Assembly (NCBI GenBank): GCA_035935465.1
Contig: DASYXA010000065.1
Coordinates: 1-64,000 of the forward strand
Source: UBA4735 sp035935465
GTDB taxonomy: Bacteria > Chloroflexota > Limnocylindria > P2-11E
Length of the DNA: 64,000 nucleotides
Direction: 5' to 3'
A program made the position numbers and the translations under genes. The first letter of the stretch is position 1; every line of letters starts with the position of its first letter. Below are positions 55,860 through 63,228 of this stretch, one piece after another. The notes under the pieces were generated by a model. It ran no database searches, had not been told where the DNA came from, and worked only from the letters and a program-made list of their open reading frames with translations.

Positions 55860-57388
55860 TGGCGACGCTCCGCATCGACGGCAACAGCCTGACGATCGCC
55901 GACGTCGTGAGCGTGGCCCGCCGCGAGACGCCGGTGGCCCTCGATCGCGCCTCGGAGCAGCTCGTGCGGGCGGCCGCGAGGCTGGTCGCCGAGTTCGCGG
56001 ACGGCGACGAGCCGATCTACGGCATCAATACCGGCTTCGGCGACCTCTCCCAGGTCCGGATCCCGCGGGCGGATCTCGCGACGCTCCAGCTCAATCTCCT
56101 GCGGAGCCATGCCGCCGGCGTCGGCGATCCGCTGCCCGCCGACATCACGCGCGCGGTCCTGTTGCTCCGCGCGAACACGCTCGCCGCGGGCCGCTCGGGG
56201 GTCCGGCCCGAGATCATCGATCTCCTCCTCGACCTCCTCAACCGCGGCGTCCATCCGGTCATCCCGATGCACGGGAGCGTCGGCGCGTCGGGCGACCTGG
56301 CGCCGCTGGCGCACGCGGCCCTCGTCCTCGTCGGCGAGGGCGAGGCGGCGTTCGACGGAAAGGTCATGAGCGGCGCCGACGCGTTGAAGCGCGCGGACCT
56401 CAAGCCGCTGGAGCTCGCGCCCAAGGAGGCGCTCGCGCTCATCAACGGGACGCAGGTGATGACCGCCATCGGCTGCCTCGCCCTCCACGACGCCGAGGTC
56501 CTCTGCACGTCCGCCGACATCATCGGCGCGCTGTCGTCGGAGGCGCTGCGCGCGACGGACGCCGCGTGGGACGCGTCGCTCAATGCGGAGCGGCCGCATC
56601 CGGGACAGGAGACCGTCGCGGCGAACCTGCGGCGCCTCGTGCACGGCAGTCCGATCATCGCGTCCCACCGCTTCGGCGATCCGCGCGTGCAGGACCCCTA
56701 CTCGATCCGCTGCATGCCGCAGGTCCATGGTGCTTCGCGCGACGCGCTCGCGTACACGAGGCGCGTGCTCGAGGTCGAGATCAACAGCGTCACCGACAAC
56801 CCACTCGTGTTCGCCGAGGAGAAGCGGATCGTGAGCGGCGGCAACTTTCACGGCCAGCCGGTCGCGATCGCGCTCGATCTCGCGACGATCGCGGTCGCCG
56901 AGCTCGCGGACATCAGCGAGAGCCGCATCGACCGGATGACCAACGGCCGGACGAGCGGCTTGCCGGCGTTCCTGTCGCCCGATCCGGGACGCCACTCGGG
57001 ATTCATGGTCGCGCAGTACACGGCGGCGGCCCTCGTCACCGAGAACCGCCTGCGCGCGATGCCCGCGTCGGTCGAGTCGATCCCGACGAGCGCGGACATG
57101 GAGGATCACGTGAGCATGGGCGTGCACGCGGCCCACAAGCTCGCGGCGGTCGTGCGCAACACCCGCGACGTGCTCGCGATCGAGTCGCTCTGCGCGGCGC
57201 AGGGCCTCGACCTGCTCGGCATGACGAGCTCGGCCGCGGTGGAGGCCGCGCGGCGGGTCGTGCGCGAGCACGTCCCCACGCTCGCCGCCGACCGGGCGCT
57301 CGCGCCGGATATTTCCACGATGCGCGACGTGATCGAGCGCGATCTGCTCGCGACGGCCGTCCGGCATGCGGCCGGGGCGATCGCGTAG
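55859..57388 (+). CDS. hutH: Histidine ammonia-lyase
   Basis: Deaminates histidine to urocanate. The 509 residues are full length. The self-made MIO cofactor comes from Ala143-Ser144-Gly145 in GSVGASGDLAPLAH. The catalytic-loop tyrosine is in IYGINTGFGDLS, and NGTQVMTA, QDPYSIRCMPQVHGA and SADMEDHVSMG are family blocks that place it with histidine and not phenylalanine ammonia-lyases. GTG at 55859 overlaps the previous stop by one base. Urocanase is about 3.5 kb downstream, with four other genes and a toxin-antitoxin cassette between. Confidence 0.94.
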   Translation: MATLRIDGNSLTIADVVSVARRETPVALDRASEQLVRAAARLVAEFADGDEPIYGINTGFGDLSQVRIPRADLATLQLNLLRSHAAGVGDPLPADITRAVLLLRANTLAAGRSGVRPEIIDLLLDLLNRGVHPVIPMHGSVGASGDLAPLAHAALVLVGEGEAAFDGKVMSGADALKRADLKPLELAPKEALALINGTQVMTAIGCLALHDAEVLCTSADIIGALSSEALRATDAAWDASLNAERPHPGQETVAANLRRLVHGSPIIASHRFGDPRVQDPYSIRCMPQVHGASRDALAYTRRVLEVEINSVTDNPLVFAEEKRIVSGGNFHGQPVAIALDLATIAVAELADISESRIDRMTNGRTSGLPAFLSPDPGRHSGFMVAQYTAAALVTENRLRAMPASVESIPTSADMEDHVSMGVHAAHKLAAVVRNTRDVLAIESLCAAQGLDLLGMTSSAAVEAARRVVREHVPTLAADRALAPDISTMRDVIERDLLATAVRHAAGAIA

Positions 57389-57442
57389 CCGTTCTTAGCC
57401 GGGATTCATGCTCGCATGGCGGTCGCGTGATGCACTACGTTC

Positions 57443-57712
57443 GTGGCCCGACGCAAGCGCGTACCGCTCATCAGCTCGGTGCAGGCCCTCCGCGGCATCG
57501 CGGTGGGCATCACGATGCTCAGCCTCGCCGGCATGACCGCGTACGCCGGCGGTCACCCTTACAACACGGGTGCCCCGCTCCAGCCGCAGCAGCCCGTCGC
57601 GGCCCCGGCCGCCGCTCCGGCGACGACCACCACGACCACCGGCCGCCTGCAGCTGAGCCGCGGCATCACGACCACCACGACCCGGCCGGTCACGATCACT
57701 CGCCGAAGCTAG
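57443..57712 (+). CDS. Small Thr/Pro-rich membrane-anchored protein, unknown
   Basis: An 89-residue protein: basic start, one hydrophobic stretch (SVQALRGIAVGITMLSLAGM, about 12-31), then a low-complexity tail rich in Ala, Pro and runs of Thr. No family recognised. GTG at 57443 has no ribosome binding site, and the gene ends four bases before the ferric-reductase-like gene, suggesting co-expression with it. It may be an exported accessory subunit, for example a redox-protein partner, which is conjecture. Confidence 0.5.
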   Translation: MARRKRVPLISSVQALRGIAVGITMLSLAGMTAYAGGHPYNTGAPLQPQQPVAAPAAAPATTTTTTGRLQLSRGITTTTTRPVTITRRS

Positions 57713-57716
57713 CCGC

Positions 57717-58280
57717 ATGACCACGCTTGTGTGGATCGTCGCCCGCTCGACGGGCACGGCGGCCCTGGTCGCGATCGTCCTCTCCGTGCTCTCCGGCATG
57801 GCGCTCCGTTCCGGAGCGCTCGCGTGGCTATCGCACAACCGTGGCCTGCGGGCGGTCCACGATCTCACCGGCGTCCTCTGGCTGCCGCTCGCGCTCGCGC
57901 ATGTGATCGCGCTCCTGCTCGACCCGTATTCGAGGATCGGACTCGCCGACCTGGTCGTCCCGTTCCTCGTCCCGTACGGATCGTTGGCGATCGGCCTCGG
58001 CACGATCAGCCTCCAGCTCATCGTCGTCGTCCTCCTGTCGACCTGGCTGCGCTCGGCGCTCACGCAGCAGGGCTGGCTCGCGATCCACCGCCTGTCGTAC
58101 GTGGCGTTCGTGCTGGCGTTCGCGCACGGCCTGCTCGCGGGCACGGACCTCGCGCAGCCGATCCTGAGCGCGCTCGCCTGGGTCACCGCCGCGGTCCTCG
58201 CGATCGTCGGCATCCGCCGGCTCACCGCGGCGCGCGGGCGTCAGTCCGCCGCCCGCTCCAAGACCGTCGCGATCCCCTGA
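57717..58280 (+). CDS. Ferric reductase-like transmembrane protein
   Basis: A 187-residue heme-b-type membrane protein with about five or six hydrophobic segments. The paired histidines of the ferric-reductase/MsrQ fold are seen in AVHDLTGVLWLPLALAHVIAL and in AIHRLSYVAFVLAFAHGLLAG. It lacks a flavin domain, so it would need a partner for electrons. The last codons (SAARSKTVAIP) lie entirely inside the left copy of the 47-bp direct repeat shared with the thiolase end, so the C terminus is a repeat-derived tail. It may act in quinone-linked redox or metal reduction. Confidence 0.78.
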   Translation: MTTLVWIVARSTGTAALVAIVLSVLSGMALRSGALAWLSHNRGLRAVHDLTGVLWLPLALAHVIALLLDPYSRIGLADLVVPFLVPYGSLAIGLGTISLQLIVVVLLSTWLRSALTQQGWLAIHRLSYVAFVLAFAHGLLAGTDLAQPILSALAWVTAAVLAIVGIRRLTAARGRQSAARSKTVAIP

Positions 58281-58287
58281 CCGACGC
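58241..58287. repeat. Left copy of 47-bp direct repeat flanking a toxin-antitoxin cassette
   Basis: Positions 58241-58287 match 59116-59162 in 46 of 47 bases (the only difference is at the ninth base), in the same orientation. The left copy contains the final 13 codons and stop of the ferric-reductase-like gene, read rightwards. Read leftwards it also encodes the thiolase ending VGQGIATVLERAAD plus stop. Identity ends abruptly on both sides. Confidence 0.95.
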
Positions 58288-58733
58288 TAGCGCTTCGCGC
58301 TCTTCTTCGCGGCCCGCTTTGTCATTGCTCTCCCAGTAGTGCGCGCCACGGTCGTACTCCTCCGAGCCCGAAGGATGCTGCCCGCTGCCGAACGTCGAAG
58401 GGCGCGCACGTTCGGCATGAGGCTGGACGCCTTCTTGGGTACAGGCATGTTGATCGCGTCGAATTCCACCACAAGCTTCGCGTGCAGCGCGCGACCGATC
58501 TTCTCGAGAGTGTCGATCGAGGGATACACACCGCCGGCTTCGAGACGCGAGATAGCGGATTGAGTGGTGCCCATCCGTTCGGCGAGCTGTCCTTGTGAGA
58601 GTCCGCCGGCGACTCGCAGCGCCCGAACGCGCTCCGCCAGGATGTAGCCAGCGCGTGCCTTGTGGTAACCAGCCACGACATCCCCGCCCTGCACACGGTC
58701 TCTCTTGATCTGGGCCCACGTCTTCGCTGTCAT
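58287..58733 (-). CDS. XRE-type antitoxin with basic C-terminal tail
   Basis: A 148-residue HigA-like protein. The helix-turn-helix is LRVAGGLSQGQLAERMGTTQ plus SAISRLEAGG (about 39-68), with PSIDTLEKIGRALHAKLVVEF typical of toxin-linked XRE proteins. From about 105 on it is an Arg/Lys-rich tail (ending AAKKSAKR) that is unusual and could hold nucleic acid. It begins one base after the toxin stop (toxin first, HigBA order), and its stop codon touches the left repeat copy. It probably represses its own promoter at the dyad near 59072. Confidence 0.85.
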   Translation of the reverse strand: MTAKTWAQIKRDRVQGGDVVAGYHKARAGYILAERVRALRVAGGLSQGQLAERMGTTQSAISRLEAGGVYPSIDTLEKIGRALHAKLVVEFDAINMPVPKKASSLMPNVRALRRSAAGSILRARRSTTVARTTGRAMTKRAAKKSAKR

Positions 58734-58734
58734 C

Positions 58735-59073
58735 TCACTCCTCCGCTTCGTGCCCTTGTTCGATGCATCGCATCATCGCCCGCTCCGCCCGATCGATCTC
58801 GCGTGCCTCACGATCTTGCTGTTTTGCGAACACGGTGAGAAGGATCTGCCGGCGACCGCGAGCGACGTAATACGTGATCCGTCTGCGCTCCCTCCCAAGG
58901 TAGAACCGAAGTTCTCTCAGTTTGCCACGCAACCGGCGCGTGTATGGCTCACCAAGAGCCACGCCCTCTCGCTCGAGAAGGTCGACGTAGAACTGGACGT
59001 GACCGAAGTCGTCTCCCGACAGACCACGGAGCCACTGCTCTACCTCGGGCTCGACCTCGACCGCGCCCCACAT
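58735..59073 (-). CDS. RelE/HigB-like toxin
   Basis: A 112-residue protein of the RelE superfamily (Gp49/HigB group), which cleaves mRNA on the ribosome. The start MWGAVEVEPEVEQWLRGLS is the family N terminus. LRGKLRELRFYLGRERRRITYYV (about 52-75) and the ILLTVFAKQQDREAREIDRAERAM end complete the fold. Catalytic Arg and Lys residues are in the expected C-terminal part. ATG at 59073 is preferred over 59082, because TATAGC stands nine bases before it and the family begins MW. Transcribed first, with the antitoxin after it. Confidence 0.84.
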   Translation of the reverse strand: MWGAVEVEPEVEQWLRGLSGDDFGHVQFYVDLLEREGVALGEPYTRRLRGKLRELRFYLGRERRRITYYVARGRRQILLTVFAKQQDREAREIDRAERAMMRCIEQGHEAEE

Positions 59074-59088
59074 AGCGTACATGCTATA
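59072..59088. promoter_or_regulatory. -10 element and dyad of the HigBA-type cassette
   Basis: Minus strand TATAGC (59088-59083) lies nine bases before the toxin ATG at 59073. The same stretch forms a dyad ATAGC-N6-GCTAT (59072-59087), a suitable operator for the XRE antitoxin. The arrangement repeats that of the other toxin-antitoxin unit at 11430. Confidence 0.5.
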
Positions 59089-59115
59089 TCGGCGTCGGGT
59101 GTCGGTCGGGAGTGA

Positions 59116-59162
59116 TCAGTCCGGCGCCCGCTCCAAGACCGTCGCGATCCCCTGACCGACGC
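59116..59162. repeat. Right copy of 47-bp direct repeat, within the thiolase 3' end
   Basis: Contains the last 14 codons and stop of the thiolase gene. Removing 58288-59162 would restore a simple convergent junction between the ferric-reductase-like and thiolase genes with both C termini kept. Single mismatch to the left copy (Pro versus Ala codon). Confidence 0.95.
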
Positions 59163-60330
59163 CGATGCACATCGAGACGAGCGCGTAGCGCGCATCCGTC
59201 CGGCGCAGCTGCAGCGCGGCGGTGCCGGCGAGCCGCGCGCCGCTCGCGCCGAGCGGGTGCCCGATCGCGATCGCGCCGCCGTTCGGATTGAGGCGCTGCT
59301 CGTCGCGCCAGTCGATGCCGAGCTCGGCGCAGCACGCGATGACCTGGCTCGCGAACGCCTCGTTCAGCTCGACGATCGCCATGTCCGCCAGGTCGAGCTT
59401 CGCGCGCCAGAGCGCCTTGCGGGACGCCGGGATCGGGCCGAGGCCCATCTCGTCGGGGCGCACACCCGCGGCACCGGTGCTCACCACGCGCGCGATCGGC
59501 TGGAGGCCCAGCGCCTTCGCGCGCTCGCCCGAGGCGACGACGAGCGCCGACGCGCCGTCGTTGATCCCCGAGCTGTTGCCCGCCGTGACACTGCCGTTCT
59601 CGGCGAACGCGGGCCGCAGCTTCGCGAGCGCCTCGAGCGTGCTGCCGGCGCGCGGATGCTCGTCTCGGTCGACCGCCACCGCCGGGCCCTTCGCCTGGGG
59701 CACCGGTGTCGCGACGATCTCCTCGGCGAGGAGGCCGTTCGCCATCGCGCGTTCCGCCTTCTGCTGGCTGAGGAGCGCGAGGCGGTCCTGATCGGCGCGC
59801 GACACCAGGCGCCGCTGCGCGACGTTCTCCGCGGTCTGGCCAAGCGTGACGGTGTGGCCGTCGGCGACGAGCCGCGGATGCGCGAAGCGCCACCCGAGCG
59901 TGCTGTCGGCGGACTCGGGCGCGCCGCGCGGGAACGCGGTATCCGGCTTCAGGGTCACGATCGGCGCCCGGGTCATGCTCTCGACGCCGCCGGCGATGAA
60001 CAGGTCGCCCTGCCCGCCCCAGATCGCCTCGGCCGCGCTGTTCAGCGCCTGGAGGCCCGAGCCGCAGAGCCGGTTCACGGTCTGCGCCGGCACCTCCACC
60101 GGGAAGCCGGCGAGCAGCGTCGCCATCCGCGCGACGTTGCGGTTGTCCTCACCGGACTGGTTCGCGCACCCGAGGATGACATCGTCGATGCCCGCTGGAT
60201 CCATGCCGCTCCGCTCGACGACCGCGCGCAGGACGTGGGCGGCCATCGCGTCGGGACGCAGGCCGGCGAGCGCGCCGCCGTAGCGGCCGAACGGCGTGCG
60301 AAGGTACGCGCAGATGAACGCGTCGGTCAC
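59116..60330 (-). CDS. Acetyl-CoA acetyltransferase / 3-ketoacyl-CoA thiolase
   Basis: A 404-residue thiolase. The acyl-accepting Cys89 lies in TVNRLCGSGLQA, the catalytic His358 in GHPLGASGAR, and the second Cys388 in SMCIGVGQG. The insertion SADSTLGWRF with VTLGQTAENVAQR resembles beta-ketoadipyl-CoA thiolases (PcaF), so aromatic-acid or acetoacetyl-CoA metabolism is possible. ATG at 60330 is the family start. The gene's end is the right copy of the 47-bp repeat, and the toxin-antitoxin cassette lies directly beyond. Confidence 0.9.
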   Translation of the reverse strand: MTDAFICAYLRTPFGRYGGALAGLRPDAMAAHVLRAVVERSGMDPAGIDDVILGCANQSGEDNRNVARMATLLAGFPVEVPAQTVNRLCGSGLQALNSAAEAIWGGQGDLFIAGGVESMTRAPIVTLKPDTAFPRGAPESADSTLGWRFAHPRLVADGHTVTLGQTAENVAQRRLVSRADQDRLALLSQQKAERAMANGLLAEEIVATPVPQAKGPAVAVDRDEHPRAGSTLEALAKLRPAFAENGSVTAGNSSGINDGASALVVASGERAKALGLQPIARVVSTGAAGVRPDEMGLGPIPASRKALWRAKLDLADMAIVELNEAFASQVIACCAELGIDWRDEQRLNPNGGAIAIGHPLGASGARLAGTAALQLRRTDARYALVSMCIGVGQGIATVLERAPD

Positions 60331-60378
60331 CCCGTCGAGTCTAGTGAGCGCGAGCGCGCCGACGCCGGCGATCTGGAC

Positions 60379-60384
60379 GACAAT
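60379..60384 (+). promoter_or_regulatory. GACAAT -10-like element before the PPOX-type gene
   Basis: GACAAT lies eight bases before the ATG at 60393 with no Shine-Dalgarno site, in line with the leaderless pattern elsewhere (GACAAT also precedes glgA by six bases). Confidence 0.3.
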
Positions 60385-60392
60385 GTCGTGCC

Positions 60393-60905
60393 ATGGGCAC
60401 GACGGACGGACCCGAACGCGTCGGCGCGCGCCCGTACGTGCTGAACGCGCCGGCCGTGTATCGCTTCCCGCGCGAGCGCTCGGCGCTGCTGTCGTGGACG
60501 CACGCCGAACAGCGCCTTCGGGCGGCGCGCCGGTACTGGCTCGTGACCGTTCGGGCAGATGGGCGCCCGCACGCGACGCCGCTCTGGGGCGTGTGGGTCG
60601 CGGACGCGCTCTACTTCGACGGACCGGCGACGACGGTGTGGGGTCGTAACCTCAGCCGGCGGCCCGAGGCGACCATGCACCTGGAGAGCGGCGACGACAC
60701 GTTGATCATCGAGGGCCGGGTCGAGGACCTCACCACCGCTGTCGAGCTCGGCGAGCGCGTGAAAGCGGCGTGGGCCGAGAAGTACGGCCGGCTTGTCCCG
60801 GAGCCCTCGACCCGCGGCATCTGGCGGCTGCGCCCGCGCCGGGCACGCGGGTGGAGCGCGGAAGACCTCCGCGATGGCACGGGATGGCGCATGGCCGCTC
60901 GCTAG
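60393..60905 (+). CDS. Pyridoxamine 5'-phosphate oxidase family protein
   Basis: A 170-residue flavin-binding split-barrel protein. RRYWLVTVRADGRPHATPLWGVWV (about 46-69) and LYFDGPATTVWGRNLSRRPEATMHLESGDDTLIIEGRVE are family blocks. The first 40 residues (LNAPAVYRFPRERSALLSWTHAEQRLRAA) form an N-terminal helical extension. Cofactor FMN, FAD or F420 is undecided and the substrate is unknown. It precedes hutU by nine bases on the same strand. Confidence 0.78.
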   Translation: MGTTDGPERVGARPYVLNAPAVYRFPRERSALLSWTHAEQRLRAARRYWLVTVRADGRPHATPLWGVWVADALYFDGPATTVWGRNLSRRPEATMHLESGDDTLIIEGRVEDLTTAVELGERVKAAWAEKYGRLVPEPSTRGIWRLRPRRARGWSAEDLRDGTGWRMAAR

Positions 60906-60914
60906 CATCACGGC

Positions 60915-62567
60915 ATGAGCGCCGTCGCGAGCCGGGTCGTCCGGGCCCCCCGTGGATCGTCGCTGTCGTGCCTGGCGTGGCCGCAAGAAGCGGCGTTCCG
61001 GATGCTCCAGAACAACCTCGATCCGGACGTGGCCGAGCGTCCGGACGAGCTCATCGTCTACGGCGGCACCGGCCGGGCGGCCCGCTCGTGGCCCGCGTTC
61101 GACCGGATCCTCTCGACGCTGAAGCGCCTCAAGGGCGACGAGACCCTGCTCGTGCAGTCGGGAAAGCCGGTCGGCGTGTTCCGCACCCACGAGTGGGCGC
61201 CGCGGGTCCTCATCTCGAACGCGATGCTCGTCCCGAAGTGGGCGACCTGGGACGAGTTCCGCGCGCTCGAGGCGATGGGCCTGACGATGTACGGGCAGAT
61301 GACCGCGGGTTCCTGGATCTACATCGGGACCCAGGGGATCCTCCAGGGCACCTACGAGACCTTCGCCGCGGTCGCGCGCACGCACTTCGACGGCACGCTC
61401 GATGGCCGGCTCGTGGTCACGGCCGGTCTCGGCGGCATGGGCGGGGCGCAGCCGCTGGCGATCACGATGAACGGCGGCGTCGCGCTCGTGGTGGAGGTCG
61501 ACCCGACCCGCGCCGGGCGCCGCCTGAAGCAGGGCTTCCTGGACGAAATGACCGATTCGCTCGACGACGCGCTCGCCCGGGCCGAGGGGTACCTCGGCTC
61601 GCGCACGCCGCGGTCGATCGGCCTGGTCGCGAACGCGGCGGCCGTGCTGCCCGAGCTCGTGCGCCGCGGGGTGCGCGTCGACGTGGTCACCGATCAGACC
61701 TCCGCCCACGACCCGCTCGACGGCTACGTCCCCGACGTGCGCCATGCCGGCGTGCTGCGGATCAACGATCCGGCCGGCTACATCGCGGCCTCGCGCGCGT
61801 CGATCGCGACGCAGTGCGAGGCCATCGTCGCGCTGAAGGACCGCGGCGCGATCGCGTTCGACTACGGGAACAACCTGCGCGGCGAAGCCCGGACCGCCGG
61901 CTTCGCGCGCGCGTTCGACTACCCCGGCTTCGTGCCCGCGTACATCCGTCCGCTGTTCGAGCGTGGCAAGGGACCATTCCGGTGGGTCGCGCTGTCCGGC
62001 GATCCGCGGGACATCCTCGCGACCGACCGCGCCGTCCTCGACCTGTTTCCCGAGGACCGCTCGCTCCGGCGCTGGATCGAGCTCGCCGAGGCGCGCGTCC
62101 CGTTCCAGGGACTGCCCGCCCGCGTCTGCTGGCTCGGGTACGGCGAACGGGCCGAGTTCGGCGCGCGGATCGACGACCTGGTCCGGACCGGGACCCTGGG
62201 CGCGCCGATCGTCATCGGGCGCGACCACCTCGACTCCGGATCCGTCGCGTCACCGAACCGCGAGACCGAGGGCATGCGCGACGGCAGCGACGCGATCGCC
62301 GACTGGCCGATCCTGAACGCGCTCGTGAACACCGCCGCGGGCGCGACGTGGGTGTCGGTCCATCACGGCGGCGGGGTCGGCATCGGGAACTCGATCCACG
62401 CCGGCATGGTCGCCGTCGCGGACGGGACGGAACTCGGCCGTCGGAAGCTGGAGCGCGTGCTGGTGACCGATCCGGGCACCGGCGTCATGCGTCACGCCGA
62501 CGCCGGCTACCCGGACGCGATCGCGTTCGCGAGCGAGCGCGGCGTCGACCTCCCGAGCGTCCCCTAG
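60915..62567 (+). CDS. hutU: Urocanate hydratase
   Basis: Adds water to urocanate, second step of histidine breakdown, with tightly bound NAD. The 550 residues are full length. LQNNLDPDVAERPDELIVYGGTGRAARSW at the start, GQMTAGSWIYIGTQGILQGTYETF (about 121-144) and VTAGLGGMGGAQPLA (about 173-187) are diagnostic, as is the Cys-containing LTPARVCWLGYGERAE-like block (PARVCWLGYGERAEF). TAGCAT six bases before the ATG suggests a leaderless start. Separated from hutH by five intervening genes. Confidence 0.95.
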   Translation: MSAVASRVVRAPRGSSLSCLAWPQEAAFRMLQNNLDPDVAERPDELIVYGGTGRAARSWPAFDRILSTLKRLKGDETLLVQSGKPVGVFRTHEWAPRVLISNAMLVPKWATWDEFRALEAMGLTMYGQMTAGSWIYIGTQGILQGTYETFAAVARTHFDGTLDGRLVVTAGLGGMGGAQPLAITMNGGVALVVEVDPTRAGRRLKQGFLDEMTDSLDDALARAEGYLGSRTPRSIGLVANAAAVLPELVRRGVRVDVVTDQTSAHDPLDGYVPDVRHAGVLRINDPAGYIAASRASIATQCEAIVALKDRGAIAFDYGNNLRGEARTAGFARAFDYPGFVPAYIRPLFERGKGPFRWVALSGDPRDILATDRAVLDLFPEDRSLRRWIELAEARVPFQGLPARVCWLGYGERAEFGARIDDLVRTGTLGAPIVIGRDHLDSGSVASPNRETEGMRDGSDAIADWPILNALVNTAAGATWVSVHHGGGVGIGNSIHAGMVAVADGTELGRRKLERVLVTDPGTGVMRHADAGYPDAIAFASERGVDLPSVP

Positions 62568-62668
62568 CCATCGCCCCGGCGCATTGCCGGATCCGCACGA
62601 TCGGGTAACGGAGCATCCCGGGGAGGGCTCGTCGGCATCGCACCTGCGTGCCCGGTCGCGTGACCGTG

Positions 62669-63214
62669 ATGCCACCGACCGAGCGAGCGCTCCATTCCTG
62701 CGCGATCTTCGACTCTCCGGCCGAACGGCTGCGGGTGATGTGCCGCCATCTGGCCGACGGCCTCGGACGGGGGCTCCTGGCCCTGGGCCTGGTGGAGGAG
62801 GTCAGCCCCCGCGAGCTGACCGACGGGCTCGAACGCGACGGGATCGATGCCGGACTCCAGGTCGCGCTCGGTGCGCTGCGGATCCGGCGGGCGCGGGCCG
62901 TCTACGTCCGGCATGGGGCGTTCGACCCGATGTCGATGATCGCCCTCGTGGCCGAGACCGAGCGGGAGGCTCGGCTCGCGGGCTATCGGGGCCTCTGCGC
63001 CGCCGGTGACATGAGCTGGGCGCTCTCCGACGACCCCGGCGCGGACCGCCTCGTCGAGTACGAGTACCTGCTGGGTCGCACCATCTTCAGCCGCTTGGAC
63101 GTCGTCGGGCTCTGCCTCTACGACGCGAGGCGGTTCGACCCGGGAGTGCTCCGGCACATGTCCAAGGCCCATCCGGTGCACATCGCGAACATCCGTGGGA
63201 GCGCCACCGGCTGA
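62669..63214 (+). CDS. MEDS-domain sensory protein
   Basis: A 181-residue MEDS (DcmR-type sensory) domain protein: HSCAIFDSPAERLRVMCRHLADGL at the start, VRHGAFDPMSMIAL, the GYRGLCAAGDMSWALSDDPGADRLVEYEY block and the late CLYDARRFDPGVLRHMSKAHP. The domain is found with histidine kinases and DcmR-type regulators and is thought to sense a small ligand. No output domain is present. It faces the histidine kinase gene tail to tail with 14 bases between, so a functional pair is conceivable. ATG at 62669 is used, and GTG at 62648 would add seven residues. Confidence 0.8.
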   Translation: MPPTERALHSCAIFDSPAERLRVMCRHLADGLGRGLLALGLVEEVSPRELTDGLERDGIDAGLQVALGALRIRRARAVYVRHGAFDPMSMIALVAETEREARLAGYRGLCAAGDMSWALSDDPGADRLVEYEYLLGRTIFSRLDVVGLCLYDARRFDPGVLRHMSKAHPVHIANIRGSATG

Positions 63215-63228
63215 ACGGCCGGCGCTCG

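Noticed and set aside
58288..59115. Cassette as part of an integron
   Set aside because: No integrase, no attC-like imperfect hairpins, and the flanking repeat is coding sequence of a host gene.
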